Origin: an uncultured Rhizobiaceae group bacterium
GTDB lineage: Bacteria; Pseudomonadota; Alphaproteobacteria; Rhizobiales; Rhizobiaceae
Direction of reading: 5' to 3'
NCBI GenBank assembly: GCA_947501445.1
Contig: CANMVS010000004.1
Location: 355,632 to 419,631 of the forward strand
Length of the DNA: 64,000 nucleotides
The notes beneath the pieces are model-generated. The model did not search any database. It had not been told where the DNA came from and was given only the letters and a program-made list of their open reading frames with translations. Position 1 is the first letter of the stretch. The number at the start of each line of letters is the position of its first letter. This document shows positions 55,384-63,937 of the stretch, one piece after another. The translations under genes and the position numbers were made by a program.

Positions 55384-55448
55384 TGTTACCGATCCTTGAA
55401 CTTGAATCCTGTGGTCGTTTCCCCAAATTCACAACAGGGGGAGAATTT

Positions 55449-56804
55449 TCAGATGAATATGTCGGAGGTACAATCACCGCCGGGGTAGCGTGTTTCATGG
55501 CATCGGGCCGGGCCGTGAGGCTCCTTGCCGAAATCCACGAAGAAATCCTCATTGATGGACATGCCGCCCGATTGCGTATCGCAATCCACCATCAGCATGC
55601 AGCCGCCATTGGTGCGAATTTCCGGATAGAACTGATTGTCCCAGGTGGAAAAAAGCGAGGTGGTCACAAACAGACGTTTGCCGTCCAGTGAAAGCTGGAT
55701 CATTTGCGGACCGCCGGTAATCTTGCGGCCATTGACCATGGGCGCCTTGCCCAAAAGGCCACCCATCCACACCTGACCTGTCATGACCGGTTTATGCGGA
55801 TCGGTAATGTCATATTGGCGAATATCGCCGTGCAGCCAATTGCACAGATATAAAAATCGGTCATCCATCGACAACAATATGACGCTGATGAGCCCCGGGA
55901 CAGGAATGGGCCAATCGGGATGTTTGACGTTTTCAACGTCAATGATCTTTTCAACGATCCATTCATCATCCTTTTTGTACCAGTGGATGATGTTTGAACT
56001 GAGCGCCGCACCGACAAATCCGTGGCTGGAATCCGGATCGTGATGAAAACGAACCTCCAGTGGGACCAGGCCGTCTTCTCCCAGATAGACCGTGTTTTCG
56101 ACCTTCTTTTCCTTAAAATTCCAAAAATGCAATTCTCGGCCGTATTTCAGGTGGCCAACCTCTTCCAGATCGAAACCCGGCATGAATGTATTGGGTGCGG
56201 CCCATTCAGAAGAGACCATGACATTGTGACGTGGCTGATACCAGAAGTCATAGTTGAACTTCATGCCACCAAGGTCGTTTTCCCAACGCCCGACAATCTC
56301 GAAATCCTCATTCAGATGCAAAAAACCACCCGGCGCTTCTCCCTTCGCATCGCCCAGCATGGAGATGATGATATCAGCGCCCAGACAATGTACCGTATGG
56401 GGAGCGGAAAGATTGGTTTTTGCCTTGATTTCATCGCCGCTTATGACTTTGTGAAGCGCAGGATTTTTAGGGTCGCTCACACAATCAACGATGTGAAGAT
56501 TGGATGTGCGCACGCCTGGAACAATCAGGTAGCGTCGCTCCTTGCTTTCATCGCCGTGACATGAGGAGCAGGCATTCCAGCCCATGTGGTGCAGTTCGTC
56601 TCCAATGCCCGGCATTTCAAGCCGGCTGATGACCTGGCTGTAGGTCGGGCTTTCGGGATCAGCATCAATGGTTGCCAGATAGTCCGGTTTCTGGATGCCG
56701 GTTCCGATGTAAAGCGCAACGGTATAAAGCAGTTTTTCACGCGGTGCCTGCATGGCCTGCGCAGGTGAAGCATAACCGGGACCGCAACAGGGGGTATCGC
56801 TCAT
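55449..56804 (-). CDS. Selenium-binding protein / methanethiol oxidase family
   Basis: A 451-residue SBP56-family protein. The ATG at 56804 follows AAGGA by eight bases. The conserved cysteine block WNACSSCHGDESKERR (about 75-90), SAPHTVHCLGADIIISMLGD and the beta-propeller repeats (ILLSMDDRFLYLCNWLHGDI) match human SELENBP1 and bacterial MtoX, which oxidise methanethiol to formaldehyde, hydrogen peroxide and hydrogen sulfide. No obvious signal peptide is seen, unlike some periplasmic MtoX. It heads a sulfur-type gene row and is divergent from an IclR gene. Activity is inferred from family. Confidence 0.9.
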   Translation of the reverse strand: MSDTPCCGPGYASPAQAMQAPREKLLYTVALYIGTGIQKPDYLATIDADPESPTYSQVISRLEMPGIGDELHHMGWNACSSCHGDESKERRYLIVPGVRTSNLHIVDCVSDPKNPALHKVISGDEIKAKTNLSAPHTVHCLGADIIISMLGDAKGEAPGGFLHLNEDFEIVGRWENDLGGMKFNYDFWYQPRHNVMVSSEWAAPNTFMPGFDLEEVGHLKYGRELHFWNFKEKKVENTVYLGEDGLVPLEVRFHHDPDSSHGFVGAALSSNIIHWYKKDDEWIVEKIIDVENVKHPDWPIPVPGLISVILLSMDDRFLYLCNWLHGDIRQYDITDPHKPVMTGQVWMGGLLGKAPMVNGRKITGGPQMIQLSLDGKRLFVTTSLFSTWDNQFYPEIRTNGGCMLMVDCDTQSGGMSINEDFFVDFGKEPHGPARCHETRYPGGDCTSDIFI

Positions 56805-56869
56805 TCTCATCATCCTTGCTACAAATTGCCTGGCCCGGCACTGCGGGCAACGTTATTGTGTTCGTTCAA

Positions 56870-56886
56870 TCATTATCATATAATGA
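56870..56886. promoter_or_regulatory. Palindrome between methanethiol-oxidase-family and IclR genes
   Basis: TCATTAT-CAT-ATAATGA, seven-base arms, 31 bases before the IclR start. A candidate IclR operator serving both directions. Confidence 0.5.
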
Positions 56887-56916
56887 AACAACTGTCTTAG
56901 CAAATGAGAATTTATT

Positions 56917-57690
56917 ATGCACCTGGATCGATTGATTGCCATATTGGAAGCCGTATCGGTTGCCGGTAGACCGGTTTCATCTGCTGAGGTTCAACAGGTC
57001 ACCAATCTGCCACGCCCGACCTGTTATCGATTGCTGCAAACATTAACCGATCAACGGTTGCTGACGCAGGTTCCGCCTGATGGGCGTTTCCTGCTGGGTG
57101 AACGTTTCAAGCGCATTGCACTCATGGGACAGACTGACGGTGATGTGCGCCTTGCCGCAGCGCCCATCATGAAAGATGCGGCCATTGAAATGGGCGATGC
57201 ATTTTTTCTGTCGCGGTTTCGCAATGATGGCGTTGAAATCATTCATGTGGAAACGCCGGATGACCCGAAGATATCCTTTATTCATCCAGGTTTGGGTTTT
57301 CGACCGATGCATGCCTGTTCCTGCTCCAAGGCGATTGCGGCCTTTTCAGATGCTGCGTTTCAGGAGAAGATTACTTCGGGCAAGCTCAAGGCCTATACGG
57401 CATTGACCAAAACGAGTGCCGGTCAGCTGAAGGCGGAATTTGAACAGATTCGTGCGCGCGGTTATGCTGAATGTGTTGAGGAAATCGAGATCGGCATGTC
57501 CAGTGTTGCAGCACCTGTGCGCATTGGTGAAATCGGTGCGCCGTTTAGTATTGGTGCCATGGGATCGGTGCGCAGTCTGACACCGGAAAAACGCGCCAGA
57601 ATTGGCGAGGAACTGCAGGAAATGGCGATACAGGTCGGGTCCGCCCTGCAGGTGAACTATCTTGATCGGGACATTCAAAGAGCCGGTTGA
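56917..57690 (+). CDS. IclR-family regulator
   Basis: A 257-residue IclR protein. The winged helix is SSAEVQQVTNLPRPTCYRLL (about 22-41). The effector domain has HVETPDDPKISFIHPGLGFR and MHACSCSKAIAAF. It is divergent from the SBP56 gene, with a palindrome between. Probably controls the downstream sulfur-type genes in response to an organic ligand. Confidence 0.92.
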   Translation: MHLDRLIAILEAVSVAGRPVSSAEVQQVTNLPRPTCYRLLQTLTDQRLLTQVPPDGRFLLGERFKRIALMGQTDGDVRLAAAPIMKDAAIEMGDAFFLSRFRNDGVEIIHVETPDDPKISFIHPGLGFRPMHACSCSKAIAAFSDAAFQEKITSGKLKAYTALTKTSAGQLKAEFEQIRARGYAECVEEIEIGMSSVAAPVRIGEIGAPFSIGAMGSVRSLTPEKRARIGEELQEMAIQVGSALQVNYLDRDIQRAG

Positions 57691-57795
57691 TCGGGTGGCG
57701 CTTGTGCAATGCAGTGCTTTTCGGCACACTGATCTGAACAGGCAATGCCAGCGAAACCAGGAAAAGCAGCCATTATTGGAAGAGGGAATTTATCA

Positions 57796-58701
57796 ATGAA
57801 GACGTCGTCATTAAGATCATTCATCCGTGCAGGTGCCGTGGGCGTTCTGTCGCTTGGCCTTTGGGGCAATGCGCAGGCGGCTGAGGAAGTTGTTACCTTT
57901 CCCGTCAATGGCCAGATGATCAAGGCAACGCTGGAAACACCTGATGGCGGCGCGGGTCCGGCACCGGTTGTGCTGATGCTGCACGGATTTACCGGATCGC
58001 GTGATGAGTTACCGGTTAAGGATACGGATGAGGGTGTATTTTCGCGAACAGCGCGTCAATTGGCGGAAAATGGTTTTGCCAGCCTGCGAATTGATTTTCG
58101 GGGCTCAGGTGAAAGTGAAGGTGCCTGGGAAGATACAACCTTTGGCGGACAAATTGTTGATGCGGTGGCCGCGGTTGATTTTCTGAAAGACAACGCCAAT
58201 GTTGACGGCAGTCGGATATCACTGCTTGGCTGGAGCCAGGGAGGGCTTGTTGCCGCCCATACCGCTGCCGCCAGACCTGAGGTCCGGTCCATGGTTTTGT
58301 GGGCGCCGGCAACAAATCCACTGGCGGTCTTTACCAACCTGTTCGGCAAGGAGCTGGTCGACAAGGCGATCGACGGAGCAATTGATGAGGCTCACACCTT
58401 CACCTTGCCCTGGGGGGCGGAAACAACGCTCAAGGGAGCATTTTTCAAACAGTTGCCAACAACCAGCACAGCCGGGGCTGTCGCCTATTATCCAGGCCCG
58501 ATGCTGGTGATTGTTGGCACCAATGACACTGTTGTAACGCCGCAGCCATTTGCTGGACGCGTGCTGCTTGACTATCACGCTGGCGAAGAAGAGCTGGTTG
58601 TTTTTGAAACCGACCATGTGTGGGATGCTTTCGCCGGCCCAACAACGCTGGATGAGAAGATGATCCCAACCACGGTTCGCTGGTTCAACGAGCATCCGTG
58701 A
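57796..58701 (+). CDS. Secreted alpha/beta hydrolase
   Basis: A 301-residue exported hydrolase. The ATG at 57796 follows GAGGGA. The signal peptide is FIRAGAVGVLSLGLWGNAQA. The fold has VVLMLHGFTGSRDEL and the nucleophile elbow GWSQGG (about 151). An acid residue lies near VGTNDTVVTPQ, and the likely catalytic His is in ETDHVWDAFAG. Of the dienelactone-hydrolase/esterase type; the substrate is probably an ester in the periplasm. A palindromic repeat lies after its stop. Confidence 0.88.
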   Translation: MKTSSLRSFIRAGAVGVLSLGLWGNAQAAEEVVTFPVNGQMIKATLETPDGGAGPAPVVLMLHGFTGSRDELPVKDTDEGVFSRTARQLAENGFASLRIDFRGSGESEGAWEDTTFGGQIVDAVAAVDFLKDNANVDGSRISLLGWSQGGLVAAHTAAARPEVRSMVLWAPATNPLAVFTNLFGKELVDKAIDGAIDEAHTFTLPWGAETTLKGAFFKQLPTTSTAGAVAYYPGPMLVIVGTNDTVVTPQPFAGRVLLDYHAGEEELVVFETDHVWDAFAGPTTLDEKMIPTTVRWFNEHP

Positions 58702-58759
58702 ATAGTGATCCGTTATTAAGGGCTGTCCCTGCGCCGGCACCATATCTGGTGAAATAGGG

Positions 58760-58826
58760 GCCGGTCTTTGAATTTTTTCAATGTATTCAGGTTTTGCCGA
58801 TTCCGTCAAAACCTGAATTACTCTGA
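58760..58826. repeat. Dispersed palindromic repeat, linker plus module B
   Basis: The linker (CTTTGAATTTTTTCAATG) and module B (ATTCAGGTTTTGCCG paired with CAAAACCTGAATTAC) lie between convergent hydrolase and NTF2-like genes. Module A is not recognisable. Confidence 0.75.
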
Positions 58827-58860
58827 ATGATGACGCGCTAGCCTGAAAGCACGCCAGACA

Positions 58861-59253
58861 TTACCCGGCAACCTGACGATCGTATTCTTCTGCGTCGAAC
58901 CAACCCAATGCAGCGGTAATTTTCAGGTCGTCATCAAGTTCCCACTCTTCCCAACCTCTTACATCGAGTGGATTTCCAGTCTCGCCATGATGTCCCGTAA
59001 AGGTCCACATAAAGACGACATGACCGCCTGCTGCTCGAATGCCATCATTTTGCAGAACAAGGTCGGGTACGTCTGCGTGAAACCCTGCTGCCATCTCGGT
59101 GAGCCCACTATGACCAACAGAAGGTTCCCCACGATTGATAATTGTACTGCTGCTGGCAACATGGAAGTTAGCAACGCTTTGCGGTACTTTTGAATTCCAG
59201 GCTTCGGTGTAACGTGTGGCAAGTTTGCTTAAGTCGTTTTGATTGAAAAACAT
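58861..59253 (-). CDS. NTF2-like/SnoaL-family protein
   Basis: A 130-residue single-domain NTF2-like protein. It has the SnoaL ester-cyclase pattern: an N-terminal helix KLATRYTEAWNSKVPQSVAN, HADVPDLVLQNDGIRAAGG, VVFMWTFTGHH and VRGWEEWELDDDLKI. Many such proteins bind small hydrophobic ligands, some with isomerase or cyclase activity. Unknown substrate; solitary and convergent with the secreted hydrolase. Confidence 0.82.
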   Translation of the reverse strand: MFFNQNDLSKLATRYTEAWNSKVPQSVANFHVASSSTIINRGEPSVGHSGLTEMAAGFHADVPDLVLQNDGIRAAGGHVVFMWTFTGHHGETGNPLDVRGWEEWELDDDLKITAALGWFDAEEYDRQVAG

Positions 59254-59453
59254 TAATTGGTTCCCCGATTTCTATCGTTGGGTCTACTCGGTACTGCCAT
59301 CGCAGACAAGCCAGACAGAGCTGAACGCCGTGAAAGCCGCCAATGCAATCTGTTGGAACACAAATATCCCGGCTGCGCCATCGTGCAGCGGCAGCGCGAA
59401 AAGCGCACCCGGGATGATGTCTGTGCCCCCTCCGACATCAGAGCGCAGACACA
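59254..59453. other. Intergenic region with a possible decayed membrane-protein end
   Basis: 200 bases between two same-strand genes. One minus-strand frame is hydrophobic (GIFVFQQIALAAFTAF) and ends in TAG just before the NTF2-like start region. It has no start of its own. It could be a remnant of a membrane protein or chance. Confidence 0.25.
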
Positions 59454-59807
59454 TCACCCGGCCAGGCGCGCGGTAACAACGATTTCGATCAGATCATCGC
59501 CTGCCAGATCTGCGCCGACACAGGCCCTTTGCGGCCAGTTTTCCTCATCCCCGATCCACGCACACCAAATGGCGTCCATTTCGGATTTCATGGCCATATC
59601 CTGAAGGTAGATTGTTGCCTGCAGCAGGCAGGTTCGGTCACTGCCGGCATCAATCAGGTTCTTTTCAAGCGCCTGCAATGTCTGCCTTGTTTGTGCGGCG
59701 ATGCCTTGGGCTGAACTGGTATCGGTCGCAACCGCATAGACCAGCCCCCCATGGATCACTGCGCGGCAGCGCCCGGCGTTGTTTCCGTGCAATCGTGTCG
59801 TTGTCAC
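59454..59807 (-). CDS. RidA-family protein
   Basis: A 117-residue RidA-like protein from GTG 59807, preceded by AAAGGCAGG. This start gives the family's normal length. The N-terminal VTTTRLHGNNAGRCRAVIHG, the core TRQTLQALEKNLIDAGSDRT, LLQATIYLQDMAMKSEM and the C-terminal ACVGADLAGDDLIEIVVTA match Rid proteins. In place of the catalytic RidA arginine region (usually PAR), it has QRACVGAD, so deaminase activity is uncertain. It is the second RidA-family gene in the window. Confidence 0.85.
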   Translation of the reverse strand: MTTTRLHGNNAGRCRAVIHGGLVYAVATDTSSAQGIAAQTRQTLQALEKNLIDAGSDRTCLLQATIYLQDMAMKSEMDAIWCAWIGDEENWPQRACVGADLAGDDLIEIVVTARLAG

Positions 59808-59871
59808 GTATAGCCTGCCTTTCAAAGGTAATTTAATTGGTTTCAGATTGGGCCTGATCAAAACGGGTGTT

Positions 59872-61002
59872 TTAATCCAGCGTCCGTTTGTATCGCAGCA
59901 TGGCAAGGGTTGTGACAATTGCCAGAATTATGACCAACGATCGCATGTCCGGTACAATATCGCCAAGGTCAGCACCTTTCAGCATGATTTTGCGGATGAT
60001 GCGCATGAAATGCGTGGAGGGGATGGCTATGCCTATGGTTTGAGCCCAGCCGGGCATGGCGGCAAAGGGAAACATAAAGCCCGACAACAGGATTGACGGC
60101 AGCATATAGAAGAACGACATCTGCATGGCCTGCATCTGGTTTTTTGCCACGGTTGAAAACAGAAAACCAAGCGCCAGATTGACCAGAATGAAAAGATTGA
60201 GTCCCAGGAGGAATGGCCAGATCGGACCCATGAATGGCACATCAAATACCCAGAATGCCAGGATGAAAAATACACAGGTCTGCACATACCCAATGAGGAC
60301 ATAGGGGATAATCTTGCCCAGCATCACTTCCGGCGCTCTGGCAGGGGTTGCCAGCAATGTCTCCATGGTGCCGCGCTCACTCTCTCTGACGATGGCAATG
60401 GCTGTAATCATCACCATGGTCATTGATATAATGACCGCCAGCAGGCCCGGCACGATATTATAACTGGTTTTGCCAGCCGGATTGTAGCGCTGGTGGGAGA
60501 TCACGGAAAAGGCGTCGGGCTGGCTTGCCAGATAGGCAAGGGGTCCGATGGCCAATGCGTTGATGGTGTTTTGTGCCAAAATTGTCAACGCACCGGTAGC
60601 CGCGCCCGATGTGGCGGGGTCGGACGCATCCGCAGCAACAAGCAAAGCCGGCTTATCACCGCGTATGATGTCGCGTTCAAAATTGGGCGGGATGGTCACA
60701 ACGAATGACGCGTCACCGGATTTGAGAATACGGTCTGTCTGCGCCGCATTGGCGACAGTCCCCTTGATGTCAAAATAGGTTGATGTTTCCATTGCCGCGA
60801 GGAAACGCCTTGCAAATGGTCCGCTCTCATGGACTTCCACCAGGGTGGGCAGATGTCTGGGGTCTGAATTGATGGCGAAACCGAAGAGCATCAATTGCAT
60901 GATGGGAATGGCGATCATCATCGCAAATGTCATCCGGTCACGCCGCATCTGGATGAATTCCTTCATCAAAATGGCCAGAAATCTGCTGAGTGAGATGCCC
61001 AT
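59872..61002 (-). CDS. ABC-2-type exporter permease
   Basis: A 376-residue ABC-2 permease of the YbhS/YbhR type. The ATG at 61002 lies just after the ATPase stop. One N-terminal helix (FAMMIAIPIMQLMLFGFAI) is followed by a periplasmic domain (about 50-180) and five C-terminal helices. The family motif ESERGTMETLLATPARAPEV is present. In the E. coli relative two permeases occur, whereas only one is seen here. Probably exports a toxic compound with the HlyD and ATPase proteins. Confidence 0.92.
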   Translation of the reverse strand: MGISLSRFLAILMKEFIQMRRDRMTFAMMIAIPIMQLMLFGFAINSDPRHLPTLVEVHESGPFARRFLAAMETSTYFDIKGTVANAAQTDRILKSGDASFVVTIPPNFERDIIRGDKPALLVAADASDPATSGAATGALTILAQNTINALAIGPLAYLASQPDAFSVISHQRYNPAGKTSYNIVPGLLAVIISMTMVMITAIAIVRESERGTMETLLATPARAPEVMLGKIIPYVLIGYVQTCVFFILAFWVFDVPFMGPIWPFLLGLNLFILVNLALGFLFSTVAKNQMQAMQMSFFYMLPSILLSGFMFPFAAMPGWAQTIGIAIPSTHFMRIIRKIMLKGADLGDIVPDMRSLVIILAIVTTLAMLRYKRTLD

Positions 61003-61003
61003 C

Positions 61004-61954
61004 TCAGGCAGCCTTGTCTTTTGCGAAATTATCTGTCGAGCCACTCATCAAATGGATAAACACCTCCTCAAGGCCCGCCGGTTGCCGGGTCCATTTATAG
61101 CGCGTGTCATCCATGAATGGTTTGGCGGCAGCCTCCAGCTGCTCACTATCTGTGCCCGATACATGCAGTGCAGAGCCAAATCGGGCAACCTGTTCAACAC
61201 CGGGTTTGCCCTCAAGTTGTGCTGATAATGCCGCGAGATCTGTTCCCTCCACGCGCCAGGTAGCCAGCCCCACGATTTGAGGAATATCCTTTGCCGGGCC
61301 GTCAATCAGTTTTTCACCATAGGCAATATAGGCGATATTATCGCACTGGATGGCTTCATCCATATAATGGGTGGAGACGAGGACAGTGACACCCTCATCG
61401 GAAAGGCGGCGAATTTCGTCCCAGAAATCACGACGCGCTTTTGGGTCAACGCCGGCAGTCGGCTCGTCAAGAAGCAACAAATCCGGGTCATGCAGCAGGC
61501 ATGCGGCCAGGGCCAGCCGCTGCTTCCAGCCACCGGAAAGTTCCCCGGCCAACTGACCGGAGCGATCGGCAAGTCCCAGCGTTTCAAGCGCTTCGCTCAC
61601 CTTGGCACGCCGAGCGGGAATTTTGTACATGCGGCCCATGAAATCAAGGTTTTCGCGAATGGTCAGATCTTCATAGAGTGAAAACCTCTGTGTCATGTAG
61701 CCGACGTGTTCCTTGATGCGATCCGACTGGCGCAAAATATCGTAGCCAAGACAGGAACCAGCGCCGGCATCGGGGGTCAGCAAACCGCACAACATGCGGA
61801 TTGTTGTTGTTTTACCACTGCCATTTGGTCCCAAAAAACCGTAAATCGCGCCCTTGGGCACCTGAATGTCAAATTTGTCGACAACCGTTTTGCCATTGAA
61901 CCGTTTGACCAGGCCGCTGACGTCAATCACCGGTTGTTGTGTTGGCGTGCTCAT
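61004..61954 (-). CDS. ABC exporter ATP-binding protein
   Basis: A 316-residue ATPase. Walker A is GPNGSGKTT, the signature is LSGGWKQRLALAA, and Walker B is LLLLDEPTAGVDP with the H-loop STHYMD. It matches a half of the YbhF/DrrA type, with a regulatory C-terminal extension. Its start overlaps the HlyD stop by four bases, and its stop leaves one base before the permease start, so the three are co-expressed. Confidence 0.95.
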   Translation of the reverse strand: MSTPTQQPVIDVSGLVKRFNGKTVVDKFDIQVPKGAIYGFLGPNGSGKTTTIRMLCGLLTPDAGAGSCLGYDILRQSDRIKEHVGYMTQRFSLYEDLTIRENLDFMGRMYKIPARRAKVSEALETLGLADRSGQLAGELSGGWKQRLALAACLLHDPDLLLLDEPTAGVDPKARRDFWDEIRRLSDEGVTVLVSTHYMDEAIQCDNIAYIAYGEKLIDGPAKDIPQIVGLATWRVEGTDLAALSAQLEGKPGVEQVARFGSALHVSGTDSEQLEAAAKPFMDDTRYKWTRQPAGLEEVFIHLMSGSTDNFAKDKAA

Positions 61955-62904
61955 GGCTTAAGCCTCACGTCAATGGGCTGTCCGGGCAGCAGACCTGTTG
62001 GCTTGACGGGCAGGGCCTGTGCCATGAAGACCAGTTTTGAACGATCCTCCAGGCTATAGATCACCGGTGGCGTATATTCTGCGGCGTCTGAAATATAGGA
62101 AATCCTGGCTTTGATTGGCTTTTTGCAATTGTCGCAACCGATATCCACCATCGCACCGATCCGAATGGCAGCGCGGTCCGGTTCGCTGATGTAAAAAAGG
62201 AACTTGATCTTGTCTTCAGGCAGAATTGAAACAACGGGCATACCCGATGAAACATATTCACCCGGAAGAAAATAGGTCTGCTGGATGTAGCCGTCCGAGG
62301 GGGCGACAACGCTGCGTTCTTCAAGTTCAACCCGCGCAATATCGGCGGCCATTTTTGCTGCAACAACTGCCTGGCGGGCTTCTTCCAGCTGCGCGCTTCT
62401 TGCGGGTAGTTGTGCAACTTTTAACTGCGCGCGCTGTTCTTCGACAATAGCAGCCGCTGAATCAAGCGATGCAAGGTCTGAATCAAGTTTGCTTGATGCA
62501 ACAAAATCAAGAGCAGCAAGGTCTTTCGAACGCTCATAAGTGACTTTCGCCAACGCATAGCTTGCCTCGGCGCTGCGCAATTGTTCGGCGATTACTTCCA
62601 GCTCCTCAGGCCGCTTGCCAGTGCTTTCATCCGCCAGTTGCGATCTGGCCTTGGCAAGTTCAGCCTGTTCGCGGGCCAACAGGTAGCGCTGCTTGTTGTC
62701 ATCAAGCGTGAACAGGTCTTGCCCACTGACGATGCTGTCACCACGACTGACCGTTAGTGATTGCACAACGCCACTGGTTTGAGCGGAGACATAGACATAT
62801 TCGCCCTCAACATACCCAAAATAGCGCCCATGGTCGGCTGGTCGGTCAGCACCTGGCCACAGGGCGGTGAATAGAGCAACAAACCATGCGGTAATCGTAT
62901 CCAT
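61951..62904 (-). CDS. HlyD-family membrane fusion protein
   Basis: A 317-residue periplasmic adaptor. The N-terminal membrane anchor is TAWFVALFTALW. A lipoyl-like half (VYVSAQTSGVVQSLTVSRGD) opens into a long coiled-coil hairpin (residues ~80-180), then returns to PSDGYIQQTYFLPGEYVSSG. It bridges the inner-membrane ABC pump towards the outer membrane. First structural gene after the TetR gene, which ends one base away. Confidence 0.93.
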   Translation of the reverse strand: MDTITAWFVALFTALWPGADRPADHGRYFGYVEGEYVYVSAQTSGVVQSLTVSRGDSIVSGQDLFTLDDNKQRYLLAREQAELAKARSQLADESTGKRPEELEVIAEQLRSAEASYALAKVTYERSKDLAALDFVASSKLDSDLASLDSAAAIVEEQRAQLKVAQLPARSAQLEEARQAVVAAKMAADIARVELEERSVVAPSDGYIQQTYFLPGEYVSSGMPVVSILPEDKIKFLFYISEPDRAAIRIGAMVDIGCDNCKKPIKARISYISDAAEYTPPVIYSLEDRSKLVFMAQALPVKPTGLLPGQPIDVRLKP

Positions 62905-62905
62905 A

Positions 62906-63541
62906 TCAGTGTGCTCCCTGTGGATGTGTCAGGCCATTGATCAGGATGTCGAGATGGCTGTCTACGAAGGCCTGCGGTGATCGTGTCTGATCTTCATCTA
63001 TGCCAAAAACCTGCCCGAGCAACATGTGGGCCAGAACCGGCCCGATAACATTTCGAACCGCCAATGGCACATTGACCGGGCGAAATGTGCCTGCATCAAT
63101 GCCGCGCTGAATAATCAGTTCGAATGCGGCAATGCCCTTGTCCAGAACCTCGCGGCGGTACATTTCGGCGAGCTCCGGAAACCGGCCGGCTTCCTGCAGT
63201 ACAAGGCGGGGAAGTGCCAGGAATTTAGGGTCTGAAAGCCGGTGCGCGCCCATCGTCAAAACCGTTTTAAGTAATGTTTCAGCATCATCTTTTGATGTTT
63301 GCGCGAGAATGACAGCCTGATCGGCCAGGGGCGTTATGGCCCGGCGAACCAGCGACTCAAAGATTTTTTCCTTACTGTCGAAGTAGCGATAGATAGCGCC
63401 TTTTGAAATCCCCGCATCCCTGGCAATGTCTTCGACCTTTGTTGCTGCAAATCCATTGCGCGAAAACAGGACAAGCGCCGCATCCAGCACTTCATCCGGC
63501 CGATCATCCGCCCTGCGTCTCCATTTGGGTTCTGATTGCAT
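62906..63541 (-). CDS. TetR-family regulator, CecR-like
   Basis: A 211-residue TetR protein heading a HlyD/ABC exporter operon, the same layout as E. coli cecR-ybhGFSR. The ATG at 63541 is preferred for its GGAAA site; ATGs at 63553 and 63571 overlap the operator palindrome. The helix-turn-helix is KVEDIARDAGISKGAIYRYF. A 28-base perfect palindrome lies immediately upstream and implies tight autorepression. Related CecR responds to certain antibiotics; the inducer here is unknown. Confidence 0.9.
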   Translation of the reverse strand: MQSEPKWRRRADDRPDEVLDAALVLFSRNGFAATKVEDIARDAGISKGAIYRYFDSKEKIFESLVRRAITPLADQAVILAQTSKDDAETLLKTVLTMGAHRLSDPKFLALPRLVLQEAGRFPELAEMYRREVLDKGIAAFELIIQRGIDAGTFRPVNVPLAVRNVIGPVLAHMLLGQVFGIDEDQTRSPQAFVDSHLDILINGLTHPQGAH

Positions 63542-63551
63542 TGGTGTTTCC

Positions 63552-63579
63552 ATAAGTAAATGACCGGTCATTTACTTAT
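63552..63579. promoter_or_regulatory. 28-base perfect palindrome, TetR operator
   Basis: ATAAGTAAATGACC and GGTCATTTACTTAT are exact inverse complements, centred at 63565/63566. It lies just upstream of the chosen TetR start. Confidence 0.85.
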
Positions 63580-63619
63580 ATGGGTAATTTGAGGATCGAG
63601 TCAAGTTTTTGATGCGATA

Positions 63620-63867
63620 CGCGCTGACACTCGAGAGATTTCCCGAGCGGTACGCTGTGCCCCATCGAGCGGGCACGGTTACCCGCGCAGCGGGCAAGCG
63701 CGAACGCGCGTCGGGGCTTATGCCCCGCCCCGTCTGGAGCCAGCGCCGAAAGGCGCGATACGGCGTGAAGACATTTATACAAAGCCATCAGTGATCGGCG
63801 TACGGCTCAGATGAGCCTTCCTGTGAACACGCGGGTTTGGCAGGCGGGGTTGATTTGTTTTCTATTT
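63620..63867. repeat. Partial, distant copy of the hairpin-rich repeat unit
   Basis: From CACTCGAGAGATTTCCCGAG through TGAACACGCGGGTTTG to TTTTCTATT this matches the second part of an array unit at 35.7-37.3 kb. The hairpins CGGGGC-TTAT-GCCCCG and GCGCC-GAAA-GGCGC are kept, and CCCGC-GCA-GCGGG is present. The first three hairpins of the unit are absent. Confidence 0.88.
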
Positions 63868-63903
63868 GTCTCATGATTTTTGAACATTAATGTATTTTGA
63901 GAT

Positions 63904-63937
63904 GCCAGCTGCGGGCGTTCGCAACACCGCAGCTGGC
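63904..63937. terminator. Strong hairpin near the window end
   Basis: GCCAGCTGCGG and CCGCAGCTGGC form a perfect 11-base stem with a 12-base loop. No gene is complete beside it, and a T-run is not directly adjacent, so terminator is only a working call. The surrounding 63868-64000 shows nothing else. Confidence 0.4.
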
